The notes beneath the pieces are model-generated. The model worked only from the letters and a program-made list of their open reading frames with translations. It was not told where the DNA came from and ran no database searches. Shown in pieces: positions 35,201 through 42,712 of a stretch of DNA of 64,000 nt (within the stretch, counting starts at the first letter, position 1; the number at the start of each line of letters is the position of its first letter). The translations under genes were made by a program, and so were the position numbers. Origin of the DNA: Microbacterium sp. (lineage in GTDB: Bacteria > Actinomycetota > Actinomycetes > Actinomycetales > Microbacteriaceae); contig QFPM01000015.1 in assembly GCA_003248655.1 (NCBI GenBank), forward strand, positions 21,644 to 85,643, in the 5' to 3' direction.

Positions 35201-35917
35201 CGGGTCGTCGAGGATCCGCGTGAACACCGCGATCGTGAGGTCGAGGTCGCGGTACTCCTCCATGTCGAGGTTGATGAAGGTGCCGTCGGATGCCGCGGTC
35301 AGATACAGCGGCAGCAGCCGCTCGACGACGAGGTCGACGGTCTGATCGAACGCCCACATCGAGATGTGGCTCGCGATCGCCGACACCTTCACCGAGACGT
35401 AGTCGACGTCGCTGCGACGGATGAGGTCATGGATGCCGTCGAGCCGGCGCAGCGCCTCGTGCTCGCCGAGCACGGCCTCGCCGAGCAGGTTGAGGTTCAG
35501 CCGCGCCCCCGACTCGCGGATCGTCGCGAGGGCGGGGCCGAGCTTCTCGGGCCGCGCGTCGACGACGAGGTGCCCGACCATCTCGCGCAGCACCCGGCGC
35601 GCGATCGGCACGACGGGGCTCGGGAGCACGGGCGCGACCGCGCCGCCGGTGCGGACGGCGGCGCGCAGGTACCACGGCAGGAACGACGGCACGAGCGGCG
35701 CGACCCGCTGCAGGTTCGTCGCGGCGGCGCTCAGCGCCTCGGGGCGCATGACCCCGTCGACGAACCCGATCGTGAAGGGCAGTCCGTTGGGGTCCTTCAG
35801 CACCCCGGCGAGCCGCTCGGCGGCGGGGTCGACCTGCGCCTGGGCGGACTCGTCGACCCATCGCGCGGCGAGGGCGATCGCGCGCTCGGCGAGCGGAGAC
35901 ATCTCGGGGTGGGGCAT
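32258..35917 (-). CDS. putA: Bifunctional proline dehydrogenase/P5C dehydrogenase
   Basis: Oxidises proline to glutamate in two steps, 1219 aa. The FAD-dependent PRODH barrel spans about residues 20-430 (VKVSAIASHISMWAF, INLDMEEYRDLDLTIAVF, RLVKGANLAMERVDA). After an Ala-rich linker the NAD-dependent P5C dehydrogenase starts near 560. Its motifs are VTPPWNFPIAIPAGG, AETSGKNAMIVMPSADLD, the catalytic Cys in GHAGQKCSAASLAIL, and EEFFGPMMSVLHA. No N-terminal HTH domain is present, so it is not self-regulating. ATG 35917 follows AGGAGG. The divergent LysR gene is the likely regulator. Confidence 0.95.
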   Translation of the reverse strand: MPHPEMSPLAERAIALAARWVDESAQAQVDPAAERLAGVLKDPNGLPFTIGFVDGVMRPEALSAAATNLQRVAPLVPSFLPWYLRAAVRTGGAVAPVLPSPVVPIARRVLREMVGHLVVDARPEKLGPALATIRESGARLNLNLLGEAVLGEHEALRRLDGIHDLIRRSDVDYVSVKVSAIASHISMWAFDQTVDLVVERLLPLYLTAASDGTFINLDMEEYRDLDLTIAVFTRILDDPRLQGLEAGIVLQAYLPDALPALQQLTAWAQQRVNAGGARIKVRLVKGANLAMERVDAVMHGWELATHASKLDSDASYLRCLDVALQPENVRAVRLGVAGHNLFDIAYAWLLAGERGVQDAVEVEMLLGMAQGQVEAVTREVGHVLLYVPVVRPDEFDVAISYLVRRLEENASSDNFLSAAFDLATDPAMFERERERFVASLARAGDPALPVGANRRQDRTAAPAEPAPSLVRPAPATQTELTQAVLGIARAVDDELAAFAGDGFVETAVYAEREDRAPGRAPEGAPGFRNTPDSDPALPTNRAWAAGILARVETSTAGDATIAAARIDAPDALEGVVAGVRSAAQAWGARPAAERAAVLQAAARALEARRGELIEVAASETGKVFAEADVEISEAVDFANYYAATARELDRVPGAVFEPARLTLVTPPWNFPIAIPAGGVLAALAAGSGVLFKPAPQARRCAAVVAEAIWDAFDQAGIPREVLALVDIDESGLGQQLISHPGVDRVILTGSWETAALFRSWRPDLPLLAETSGKNAMIVMPSADLDLAASDLVKSAFGHAGQKCSAASLAILVGPVARSERFARQLVDATGSLRVGAPSDPRSEVGPVVETPRGKLEWALTTLDEGEQWLVQPRLVENAAPEYAGRLWRPGIRVGVKPGSRAHLEEFFGPMMSVLHASSLAEAIELQNAVAYGLTAGLYTQDPADLALWLDGVEAGNLYVNRGITGAIVQRQPFGGWKRSSVGAGTKAGGPNYLVGLGSWRASAGGAPSSTLHLRGLDSRITALIESAQPSLDYGSFEWLRRGALSDAVVWDREFGRVRDVSQLGVERNLFRYRPVEVAVRATSDATWQAVLRVVVAGIRAGGTVILSAPVGLPAGVRRALAEVDVPVYVETDAEWIDRVRTARAAGGVGRVRLVGARASVEALHQGLAEATGGDPDIAVYAGEVTTAGRIELLPFLHEQSITITAHRFGNPDRWSGPVI

Positions 35918-36017
35918 GGGGTCCTCCTGGGTCGCACGTCCAGACTGCACTGTCGTCATCCGATCAGGATGGAGGATCACTATGATTCGAGAAAAGCGAT
36001 GATCTCTCACCGATATC

Positions 36018-36037
36018 ATTCAGGCTTTCCGATGAAT
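36018..36037. promoter_or_regulatory. Candidate LysR-type binding site between putA and its divergent regulator
   Basis: ATTCA (36018-36022) and TGAAT (36033-36037) form an inverted repeat with a 10-base spacer. This matches the T-N11-A arrangement of LysR-type boxes. It lies in an AT-rich divergent intergenic region just before the LysR-type start at 36043. Confidence 0.5.
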
Positions 36038-36042
36038 AGAGG

Positions 36043-36942
36043 ATGCCCGTGTTCGAGCTGCGGCGGCTGCGACTCCTGCACGAGCTTGCGTTGCGCGGCA
36101 CGCTCGCGGCCGTCGCGGAGGCGCTCTCGTACAGCCCCTCGACCATTTCGCAGCAGCTCGCGCAGCTCGAGCGGGATGCCGGCGTCGCGCTGCTCGTGCC
36201 CGACGGGCGCCGCGTACGCCTCACCGAGCACGGCGCCGCCCTCGCGGCGCACGCTGCCCGAGCGCTCGAGGCCGACGAGCGCATCCGCGGCGAGCTCGAA
36301 GAGCTGCAGCCCGGCATCGCCCCCGTCCGCGTCGCGGTGCTGCAGACGGCTGCCCGCACGATCGTCCCGCGTGCGCTGACGCTGCTCGCCGAGCGCGCGC
36401 CCGCGTTGCGGGTCGAGCTCGCCGAGGTTCCGCCGGAGGAGGGCCTGTTCGAGCTCTCGGCGCGCGGGTTCGACCTCGCCGTCGCCGAACAGTATCCGGG
36501 ACTCACCCGCGAGCACAGGCCGGGACTCGAGCGACACGTCCTCGGCACCGATCCCGTGCGTCTCGCCGTAAGGGGCAGGCGTGCGGCGCTGCACACCCTC
36601 ACCGACCGCGCGTGGGTGATGGAGCCGCCCGGCACCGCGGCACGCGAGTGGGCCGTGCAGCAGTGCCGCGCCGCGGGCTTCGAGCCCGACGTCCGATACG
36701 AGCTCGCCGACCTCGGCGCGCACGTGTCGCTCATCGCCGCCGGTCACGCCGTCGGGATGCTCCCCGACCTGCTGTGGGATGGGCGCCGTCCGCCGGTCAC
36801 CCTGGGCGAGCTCCCCGGAGCGCCCGTGCGCGAGATCTTCGTCGCCTCACGTCGCGAAAGTGCGGCGCGACCGGGCATCCGTCTCGTCCACGACGCGCTC
36901 ACGGGCGCCTTCGCCGAGCGGCGCGGCGAGACCGACCGCTAG
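36043..36942 (+). CDS. LysR family regulator, probable controller of putA
   Basis: 299-aa LysR-type regulator. The HTH is at about residues 4-60 (LRRLRLLHELALRGTLAAVAEALSYSPSTISQQLAQLERDAGVALLV). The effector domain of periplasmic-binding fold follows (VRVAVLQTAARTIVPRAL and so on). It is transcribed divergently from putA with a shared 125-bp AT-rich region that carries a T-N11-A-type palindrome. Such regulators usually activate the divergent gene in response to its substrate, so proline or P5C sensing is a reasonable inference. Confidence 0.9.
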   Translation: MPVFELRRLRLLHELALRGTLAAVAEALSYSPSTISQQLAQLERDAGVALLVPDGRRVRLTEHGAALAAHAARALEADERIRGELEELQPGIAPVRVAVLQTAARTIVPRALTLLAERAPALRVELAEVPPEEGLFELSARGFDLAVAEQYPGLTREHRPGLERHVLGTDPVRLAVRGRRAALHTLTDRAWVMEPPGTAAREWAVQQCRAAGFEPDVRYELADLGAHVSLIAAGHAVGMLPDLLWDGRRPPVTLGELPGAPVREIFVASRRESAARPGIRLVHDALTGAFAERRGETDR

Positions 36943-36956
36943 CCCGTAAGTGCGGG

Positions 36957-37517
36957 TCAGTCCCAGAGGCTCGGGGCGGGCGCCTTCGTCGACGGCAGTG
37001 CGGCACCAACCGCCCAGTCCGTGATCCACTCGGGCAGCGGCGGCAGGTCGTCGGGGCGGCCGAGAGCCTCGAAGAGCTCGTCGGTGTTGACGACGCCGCC
37101 GGTCTTGCGCAGGAACCGCGCCCGCACGATCATCTCGGCGTACACCTCGCCCTTCACGACCGCGCGATGGATCTGGTAGACCGCCTTGTCGTCGTGGCCG
37201 AGGATGCGGGATTCGACCGTGAACCGCTGCCACAGCTGCAGCGACTTGCGGAAGCTCACCGTCTCGCTCGCGACGACGGCGTACCAGTCGCGCGCGGCCA
37301 TGGCATCCCACAGGCCCGTGCGGATGAGCAGGTCGAAGCGGCCGAGATCGAACAGCGACGCGTAGCGGCCGTTGTTCATGTGCATCAGCAGATCGATGTC
37401 GGTCGGCAGCGTCGTCAGCCGGACCCGCCCCACCGACCGCGGCGGAATCGGCCCGCGCCGACGCAGCAGGGTCTTCGCACGCCAGATCGTCAGCAGGGTC
37501 CGCCACCACACGTTCAC
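36957..37517 (-). CDS. Acyl-CoA thioesterase (hotdog fold, 4HBT-like)
   Basis: 186-aa predicted thioesterase. The hotdog signature is at about 50-80 (LPTDIDLLMHMNNGRYASLFDLGRFDLL), which carries the conserved Asp-x(n)-HMNNG pattern of the 4HBT group. The rest is the typical beta sheet (WYAVVASETVSFRKSL, AVVKGEVYAEMIVRARFLR). GTG 37517 fits both the family start and a minus-strand TAGCAT seven bases upstream (37525-37530). Substrate chain length is unknown. Confidence 0.87.
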   Translation of the reverse strand: MNVWWRTLLTIWRAKTLLRRRGPIPPRSVGRVRLTTLPTDIDLLMHMNNGRYASLFDLGRFDLLIRTGLWDAMAARDWYAVVASETVSFRKSLQLWQRFTVESRILGHDDKAVYQIHRAVVKGEVYAEMIVRARFLRKTGGVVNTDELFEALGRPDDLPPLPEWITDWAVGAALPSTKAPAPSLWD

Positions 37518-37581
37518 TCGGGGGATGCTACCGGCATCCGCCTGATTTCGCGTTTCTGCGCCCCCGACGTAGAGTCGGCCC

Positions 37582-38100
37582 ATGGAAGCCACCGTGCATA
37601 CGTCGGCTGAGACCGGCGTCGTCGTCCGCCCCGTCCGTGACGTGGATGCCGAGGCCCTCGGCCGCGTCCACGCCGCCTGCTGGCACCAGACCTACGATCA
37701 CCTGATCAGCAAGGCCGCGCTCGAGAACGTCTCGCCCAAGCGCCTCGCCGAGCTGTGGACGCACTGGGTGTCGCAGGGTCCCGAGTTCCGCATGTTCGCG
37801 GCGCTGGAGAGAGGCGAGATCGTCGGCTTCGCCGGCTCCGGCCCCGCGCGCGATCGTGACGCACCCCGCGCCCGCGAGCTGTACTTCATCTATCTGCTCG
37901 CCGACTACCAGGGCACGGGCATCGGCCAGCGCCTGCTCGACGCGACCGTGGATGCCGGCGAGCCTGCCTACCTGTGGGTCGCCGACGACAACCCCCGCGC
38001 GCACAGCTTCTACACGCGCAACGGGTTCTCGCTCGACGGCGCGACGCACACCGAGCCGTTCCTCGGCGAGACGCTGACCGAGGTCCGCTTCGTCCGCTGA
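37582..38100 (+). CDS. GNAT family N-acetyltransferase
   Basis: 172-aa acetyltransferase. The acetyl-CoA binding segment LYFIYLLADYQGTGIGQRLLDATV lies at about 97-120 (motif A, Q-x-x-G-I/L-G). The later AYLWVADDNPRAHSFYTRNGF is typical of the RimI/YhfO-like group. The ATG is six bases after TAGAGT (37570-37575), so the mRNA is probably leaderless. It is divergent from the thioesterase gene. Substrate unknown. Confidence 0.9.
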   Translation: MEATVHTSAETGVVVRPVRDVDAEALGRVHAACWHQTYDHLISKAALENVSPKRLAELWTHWVSQGPEFRMFAALERGEIVGFAGSGPARDRDAPRARELYFIYLLADYQGTGIGQRLLDATVDAGEPAYLWVADDNPRAHSFYTRNGFSLDGATHTEPFLGETLTEVRFVR

Positions 38101-38132
38101 GGCGTCTGCCCCGGCATCCGCTGGCGTGTGCG

Positions 38133-40031
38133 TCAGCGTCCACTGACCGTGCCGAACATCCTCGCGATCGGTGCGAGCACGAGCGGTCGCGCGGCGACCC
38201 ACGCTCCCGCGATGACGACGAGGGATGCCACGAAGAACCAGAACCCGGTCCAGTTGTCGGCGTAGGCGACGCCGTCGACCGATCCTTGCGCCGCGTACAT
38301 GTGGTTGAGGTTGCGCAGGGCTCCTGTCGCGAACACGAGGAACACGTGGACCGCGATGAACACGACGAAGTACAGCATCGTCGGGAAGTGCACCTTGCGC
38401 GCCCACTCGACGGGGTACGCGGCGCTCAGCTTCGTGTTGTTCTTTGGCCACAGGGCGCTCATCCGGAATCCCGTGACGACCGCGAGCGGCGCCGCGAGGA
38501 AGACCGTCGCGAAGTATGCGAGCTGCTGCAGCGAGTTGTAGTTCACCCAGCCGTTCTCGGTCGGCCAGTCGAGCGAGACGTACTGCAGGCCCGCGCTGAG
38601 CGCGTTCGGGAACACTTCCCAGCTCGTCGGGACGATCCGCATCCATTGCCCCGTCACGAACAGCAGCACGATGAAGATGACGCCGTTGACGATCCAGAGC
38701 AGGTCGAGCGACTGGTGGAACCAGATCGTGAGGCTCGTCTTGCCTTTGGGATCCCTCTTTGGCGTCCAGAACACGGTCGGCCGCTTCTCGTGGCGGATCG
38801 TGAGGCCCGTGCGGATGATCAGCACCATCAGGAACACGTTGAAGAAGTGCTGCCACGCCATCCACGCGGGGATGCCGACGGGCGCGCCCTCGGGCAGGTG
38901 GTATTCGCCGGGGTAGGTGGCGATGAAGTCCTGCATGAACTCGAGGCTTAGGAAGAACCGGACGAACGCGACCGCCATCCCGGCCGCGAACAGGAGCGCG
39001 AGGCCGCCGACGATAACCGCGCCGGCCCACTGGGCCTTGGTGAACGGCCCGATGCGCTTCGGCTCGGGCTTCGGCGTCGGACGGTGGCTCGCGGCGCGCC
39101 CGGGCCACACCGTGCGCGGCGCGGCCAGCGGCGGGATCGGACCCGCGGGGGCGGGGGCGGTTGCTGCGGGGGCTGCGGTTGCTACTGCGGCGGCAGTTGC
39201 TGGCGCGGCGGCGATTGTGGGCGCGGCGGCGGTTGTGGGCGCGGCGGCGGCCACGGCATCCGCTCGGGCGCCACCTTCCTGCACGGGCGCCACAGATTCC
39301 TGGCGCCCGGGCAGCGAACTGGCGCCCGCCGAGGGTGCGGGGGTGACCGGGGGCTCAGCGGCGGCGGACGGGGCGGGGGCTACGGTCCCAGGAGCGGGGG
39401 CTATGGCTGCCGACACGGTGCCCGCGGGCGGCCACGGCTCGCCGCCGGTCGCGCGCGGGAGGCCGCGGCGGAGGGTTTCGCCCCCGGCATCCTGCCCGGC
39501 CACGGGCGCCGCAGCGGTCGCGACCGCCGCGGTCGTCGATGTCGGGGTCGCCAGGTGCCCGGCATCCGCCGGGGATGCCGCAACAGGCGCCCCCGAGTCG
39601 GAAACCGCGGGGGCGGGCGCTGCCCCCGAAGTCGCAGCGGCTGCACCGGCGTCGACAACGGCGACGGATGCCGGCGGCCACGGCTCGCCGCCGACGACGC
39701 GCGGCAGCCCGCGGCGTAGCGCGGCGCCGCCCGAACTCGGGGCCGCAACGTGCCCGGTCTCCGCCGCGGAGGCCACACCAGGCGCCCCCGAGTCGGATGC
39801 CGGCGCCTCGACCACAGAGGTCGGGGGCGCCAGGTGCCCGGCCTCCTCGACGGAGGCAGCCACAGGCGCCCCCGAGTCGGATGCCGGCGCCGCAGCCACA
39901 GTGCTCGCTGCCGCGGCCGCCTCATCGACCGGCGCGGCGCCCGCGGGCGGCCACGGCTCGCCGCCGGGCACGCGCGGAAGCCCGCGCCGCAGCGCCCGGG
40001 CCGAACCCGACCCCGAACCCGAGGCCGCCAT
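38133..40031 (-). CDS. Cytochrome b/b6-type membrane protein with long repetitive Ala/Pro-rich N-terminus, coupled to etfBA
   Basis: 632 aa. Residues 1 to about 320 are low complexity. They contain three copies of LRRGLPR..GGEPWPPA (about 15, 102 and 187) and several ASDSGAPVAAS units. The C-terminal 310 residues form a membrane domain with four or five segments and paired His residues (WQHFFNV, WFHQSLDLL, VHFPTMLYF, AVHVFLVFATG) suited to two b-type haems. The start shares a base with the etfA stop (TAATG). This suggests the protein carries electrons between ETF and the membrane quinone pool, which is inference. A palindromic repeat element is embedded in the N-terminal region. Confidence 0.85.
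   Translation of the reverse strand: MAASGSGSGSARALRRGLPRVPGGEPWPPAGAAPVDEAAAAASTVAAAPASDSGAPVAASVEEAGHLAPPTSVVEAPASDSGAPGVASAAETGHVAAPSSGGAALRRGLPRVVGGEPWPPASVAVVDAGAAAATSGAAPAPAVSDSGAPVAASPADAGHLATPTSTTAAVATAAAPVAGQDAGGETLRRGLPRATGGEPWPPAGTVSAAIAPAPGTVAPAPSAAAEPPVTPAPSAGASSLPGRQESVAPVQEGGARADAVAAAAPTTAAAPTIAAAPATAAAVATAAPAATAPAPAGPIPPLAAPRTVWPGRAASHRPTPKPEPKRIGPFTKAQWAGAVIVGGLALLFAAGMAVAFVRFFLSLEFMQDFIATYPGEYHLPEGAPVGIPAWMAWQHFFNVFLMVLIIRTGLTIRHEKRPTVFWTPKRDPKGKTSLTIWFHQSLDLLWIVNGVIFIVLLFVTGQWMRIVPTSWEVFPNALSAGLQYVSLDWPTENGWVNYNSLQQLAYFATVFLAAPLAVVTGFRMSALWPKNNTKLSAAYPVEWARKVHFPTMLYFVVFIAVHVFLVFATGALRNLNHMYAAQGSVDGVAYADNWTGFWFFVASLVVIAGAWVAARPLVLAPIARMFGTVSGR
39265..39328. repeat. 19-bp-period palindromic element inside a coding region, word CGGGCGCCAC
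   Basis: CGGGCGCCAC occurs at 39265-39274 and 39284-39293. CTGGCGCCCG, nine of ten bases of its complement, occurs at 39300-39309 and 39319-39328. Both steps are exactly 19 bp. The element lies within the Ala-rich part of the cytochrome b gene and is translated (minus strand) as part of SSLPGRQESVAPVQEGGAR. The same word forms the intergenic element at 17335-17520. Confidence 0.85.
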
Positions 40032-41029
40032 TACGCCTTCTTCGCCCGGTCCGCCTCGAGGGCGGCGATCAGCTGCGGCACGACCTGGAACACGTCTCCC
40101 ACGATGCCGTAGTCGGCGATCTCGAAGATGGGCGCGTCGCCGTCCTTATTGATCGCGACGATCGTCTTCGCGGTCTGCATGCCCGCCTTGTGCTGGATCG
40201 CGCCCGAGATGCCGAGAGCGACATACAGCTGCGGCGCGACCGAGACTCCGGTCTGCCCGACCTGGTGCGAGTAGGGGATGTACCCGGCATCCACCGCCGC
40301 GCGCGACGCGCCGACCGCGGCGCCGAGGGCGTCGGCGAGCTGCTCGACGAGCACGAACTTCTCGGCCGATCCGAGGCCTCGGCCGCCGGAGACGACCTTC
40401 GCGGCCCCGCGCAGCTCGGGCCGCGACGACGTCGCGACGACGGCGTCGAAGCTCGTGATGGATGCCGCGGGCGCTCCCGACGGCGTCACCTCGAGCGGCA
40501 CGATGACGGGCGAGGCGACCGCCTCGGCGCGGGCGTCGACCGCACCCTGGCGCACTGTGATGACCGGCGCACCGTAGGTCGGGGCGGACGTCGCGTTGTA
40601 CGCGCCGCCGTAGACCGAGTGGAGCGCGAGCACGCCGTCGTCGTCGCGCGCGACGCCCACGGCGTCGACCGCGAGGGCAGAGCGCGAGCGCGCAGCGAAC
40701 CGCCCCGCGACGTCGCGCCCCTCGATCGAGTTCGACACGAGCACGGCAGAAGGCTTCACGAGCGCCGCCGCGGCGGCGAGCGCGTCGACGATCGGGACGG
40801 TCAGCGCGGCATCCGCCCCGCCGAGTCCGGCCGTCAGCACCGTCGCGGCACCGCGCTCACCCGCGGCCGCCGCGAGCGCGGCCTGCGCGTCGTCGCCGGC
40901 GACGACGAGCGCGACGGGAGTGCCGACCTGCGAAGCCGCGCCGAGAAGGCCCGCCGCCGACGAGGCGAGTTCGCCCGAGGGCGTGACATCCAGCAGGACG
41001 AGGATCGAGTCTGCAGCGAAATCCACCAT
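40031..41029 (-). CDS. etfA: Electron transfer flavoprotein alpha subunit
   Basis: FAD-binding subunit of ETF, which accepts electrons from acyl-CoA dehydrogenases, 332 aa. The C-terminal FAD domain shows VVSGGRGLGSAEKF, PYSHQVGQTGVSVAPQLYVALGISGAIQH and AINKDGDAPIFEIADYGIVGD. These are the ETF-alpha signatures. It follows etfB by about 10 bp, and its stop overlaps the start of the cytochrome b gene. The subunit set and order are those of standard, not bifurcating, ETF as far as sequence shows. Confidence 0.97.
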   Translation of the reverse strand: MVDFAADSILVLLDVTPSGELASSAAGLLGAASQVGTPVALVVAGDDAQAALAAAAGERGAATVLTAGLGGADAALTVPIVDALAAAAALVKPSAVLVSNSIEGRDVAGRFAARSRSALAVDAVGVARDDDGVLALHSVYGGAYNATSAPTYGAPVITVRQGAVDARAEAVASPVIVPLEVTPSGAPAASITSFDAVVATSSRPELRGAAKVVSGGRGLGSAEKFVLVEQLADALGAAVGASRAAVDAGYIPYSHQVGQTGVSVAPQLYVALGISGAIQHKAGMQTAKTIVAINKDGDAPIFEIADYGIVGDVFQVVPQLIAALEADRAKKA

Positions 41030-41039
41030 GATCTGCCCC

Positions 41040-41816
41040 TTACGCCAGTCGGTTCTCGAGGAGGTAGGCGGCGAGCCTCTCGCCCGCGTCGCCCTCGTCG
41101 GTGATCTTCACGCCGGCCCCACGCGGCGGCTTCGCCGTCACCTCGGTGAGGATCGTCTGCGGCGCGGATGCCGGGTCGATGTCGACCCCGAGGTCTGCGA
41201 CCGACACCGTCTCGAACGGCTTCTTCTTCGCGGCCATGATGCCCTTGAAGTTGGGGAACCGGGCATCCGGCAGCGCCTCGGTGATCGAGATCACGGCGGG
41301 GAGGGTCGTGGTGACCGCAGCCGTGCCGGCATCCGTCGCGCGCGTTCCCGAGACACCGTCTTCCGAGATCGTCACCGACGACAGGGCGGTCGCCTGCGGC
41401 ACGCCGAGGTGCTCCGCGAGCATCGCGGGGATGACGCCGCCCGACCCGTCGGTGGAGAGGTTTCCGGTGATCACGAGGTCGAAGCCCGCGCGCTGCACCG
41501 CCGCCGCCAGCACGCGCGCCGTCACGCCCAGGTCGGCGCCCGCGAGTGCCGGGTCGACGACCTGCAGAGCGGATGCCGCGCCCATCGCGAGCCCCTTGCG
41601 GATCGTCGCGGACGCCTCTTCGGGAGCCATCGACACGACGGTCACCTCGGTACCCGCGTGCGCGTCGGCGTAGCTGAGGGCGACCTCGAGGGCGCGCTCG
41701 CCGATCTCGTCGAGTACCCGCTCCGACGCGCCGCGTTCGGTGAGCCCCGTCTCGAGGTTCAGCTTGCGGTCGCCGTAGGTGTCCGGGACTTCCTTGACCA
41801 GGACCACGATCTTCAT
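41040..41816 (-). CDS. etfB: Electron transfer flavoprotein beta subunit
   Basis: AMP-binding subunit of the ETF heterodimer, 258 aa. MKIVVLVKEVPDTYGDRKLNL opens the protein, ALEVALSYAD is near 65, and VITGNLSTDGSGGVIPAMLAEHLG is near 115. PNFKGIMAAKKKPFE, the recognition-loop region, is near 210. The ATG has AAGGAGAA upstream. A TAGAAT -10 box on the minus strand (41862-41867) gives a leader of roughly 40 bases. The leader contains an imperfect GAATC...GATTC inverted repeat (41835-41860). Confidence 0.97.
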   Translation of the reverse strand: MKIVVLVKEVPDTYGDRKLNLETGLTERGASERVLDEIGERALEVALSYADAHAGTEVTVVSMAPEEASATIRKGLAMGAASALQVVDPALAGADLGVTARVLAAAVQRAGFDLVITGNLSTDGSGGVIPAMLAEHLGVPQATALSSVTISEDGVSGTRATDAGTAAVTTTLPAVISITEALPDARFPNFKGIMAAKKKPFETVSVADLGVDIDPASAPQTILTEVTAKPPRGAGVKITDEGDAGERLAAYLLENRLA

Positions 41817-41834
41817 CGGTTCTCCTTCAATGCC

Positions 41835-41867
41835 GAATCGGGCCGACTCGGGCCGGATTCCATTCTA
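41835..41867 (-). promoter_or_regulatory. etfB promoter and leader inverted repeat
   Basis: TAGAAT (minus strand, 41862-41867) is a good -10 box. Just downstream lies GAATCCGGCCC...GGGCCCGATTC-like symmetry (41835-41860), which could be an operator or a leader hairpin. A -35 box is not clear. Confidence 0.5.
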
Positions 41868-41935
41868 TGCGGTGCGACGCAGTGTCGCGAAAGATGAGAC
41901 TCAGGATCATCTGATCGCGGCGAGACCCGCCCCGC

Positions 41936-42712
41936 TCACCGATGCGTGAAGTTCGCCGCGCGCTTGTCGCGGAAGGCAGCCATGCCCTCTTTCTGGTCGT
42001 CGAGGGCGAACAGCGACGAGAACACCTGCTTCTCGAATCGCAGCCCCTCCGCGGCCGTCGTCTCCTGCGAGGCGCGCAGCGCCTCCTTGGCCGCATACAC
42101 GACCGGCAGCGACTTCTCGGCGATGGCGCCCGCGACCTTCGCCGCCTCCTCGAGAAGCTCCGCCGCGGGCACCACGCGCGAGACGAGTCCCGCCCGCTCA
42201 GCCTCCGCGGCATCCATCATCCGCCCGGTGAGGACGAGCTCGGCCGCCTTGTAGTAGCCCACTGCCCGCGGAAGCCGCTGCGTGCCGCCGAGCCCGGGGA
42301 TGACCCCGAGCGTGATCTCGGGCTGACCGAAGCGCGCGGTGTCGGCGGCAAGGATGATGTCGCACGTCATCGCGAGCTCGCACCCGCCGCCGAGCGCATA
42401 GCCGGCGACCGCCGCGACGACGGGGGTGCGGAGGCGGGTGAAGTCCTCGAGACCGGCGAACGGATTCTGCATGGACATCTCGCGCGGCGTCTTGTCGGCC
42501 ATCTCCTTGATGTCGGCGCCGGCCGCGAAGGCGCGCTCCGACCCGGTCAGCACGATGCATCCGATGCCCTCGTCGGCATCGAAGAGGGATGCCGCGTGCG
42601 CCAGCTCGCGCACGAGCGTCGAGTTGAGCGCGTTGAGCGCCTCGGGACGGTTGAGGGTGATCCAGCCGACGCGTCCGCGCGTCTCGACGAGGATCGTGGA
42701 GTACTCGGTCAT
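41936..42712 (-). CDS. Enoyl-CoA hydratase
   Basis: Crotonase-fold hydratase acting on enoyl-CoA in fatty-acid or branched-chain degradation, 258 aa. Oxyanion-hole segments are AFAAGADIKEMA (about 62-73) and YALGGGCELAMTCDIILA (about 103-120). The catalytic Glu residues are expected in GGGCELAM and in FGQPEITLGVIPGLGGTQRL. The ATG overlaps the stop of the acyl-CoA dehydrogenase gene (ATGA), so the two act in sequence. It resembles FadB/EchA8-type enzymes; chain preference is unknown. Confidence 0.94.
   Translation of the reverse strand: MTEYSTILVETRGRVGWITLNRPEALNALNSTLVRELAHAASLFDADEGIGCIVLTGSERAFAAGADIKEMADKTPREMSMQNPFAGLEDFTRLRTPVVAAVAGYALGGGCELAMTCDIILAADTARFGQPEITLGVIPGLGGTQRLPRAVGYYKAAELVLTGRMMDAAEAERAGLVSRVVPAAELLEEAAKVAGAIAEKSLPVVYAAKEALRASQETTAAEGLRFEKQVFSSLFALDDQKEGMAAFRDKRAANFTHR

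Noticed and set aside
33524..36379. A 951-codon plus-strand open frame opposite putA
   Set aside because: It is the antisense of a clear putA gene, is very rich in Arg, and has no family features.
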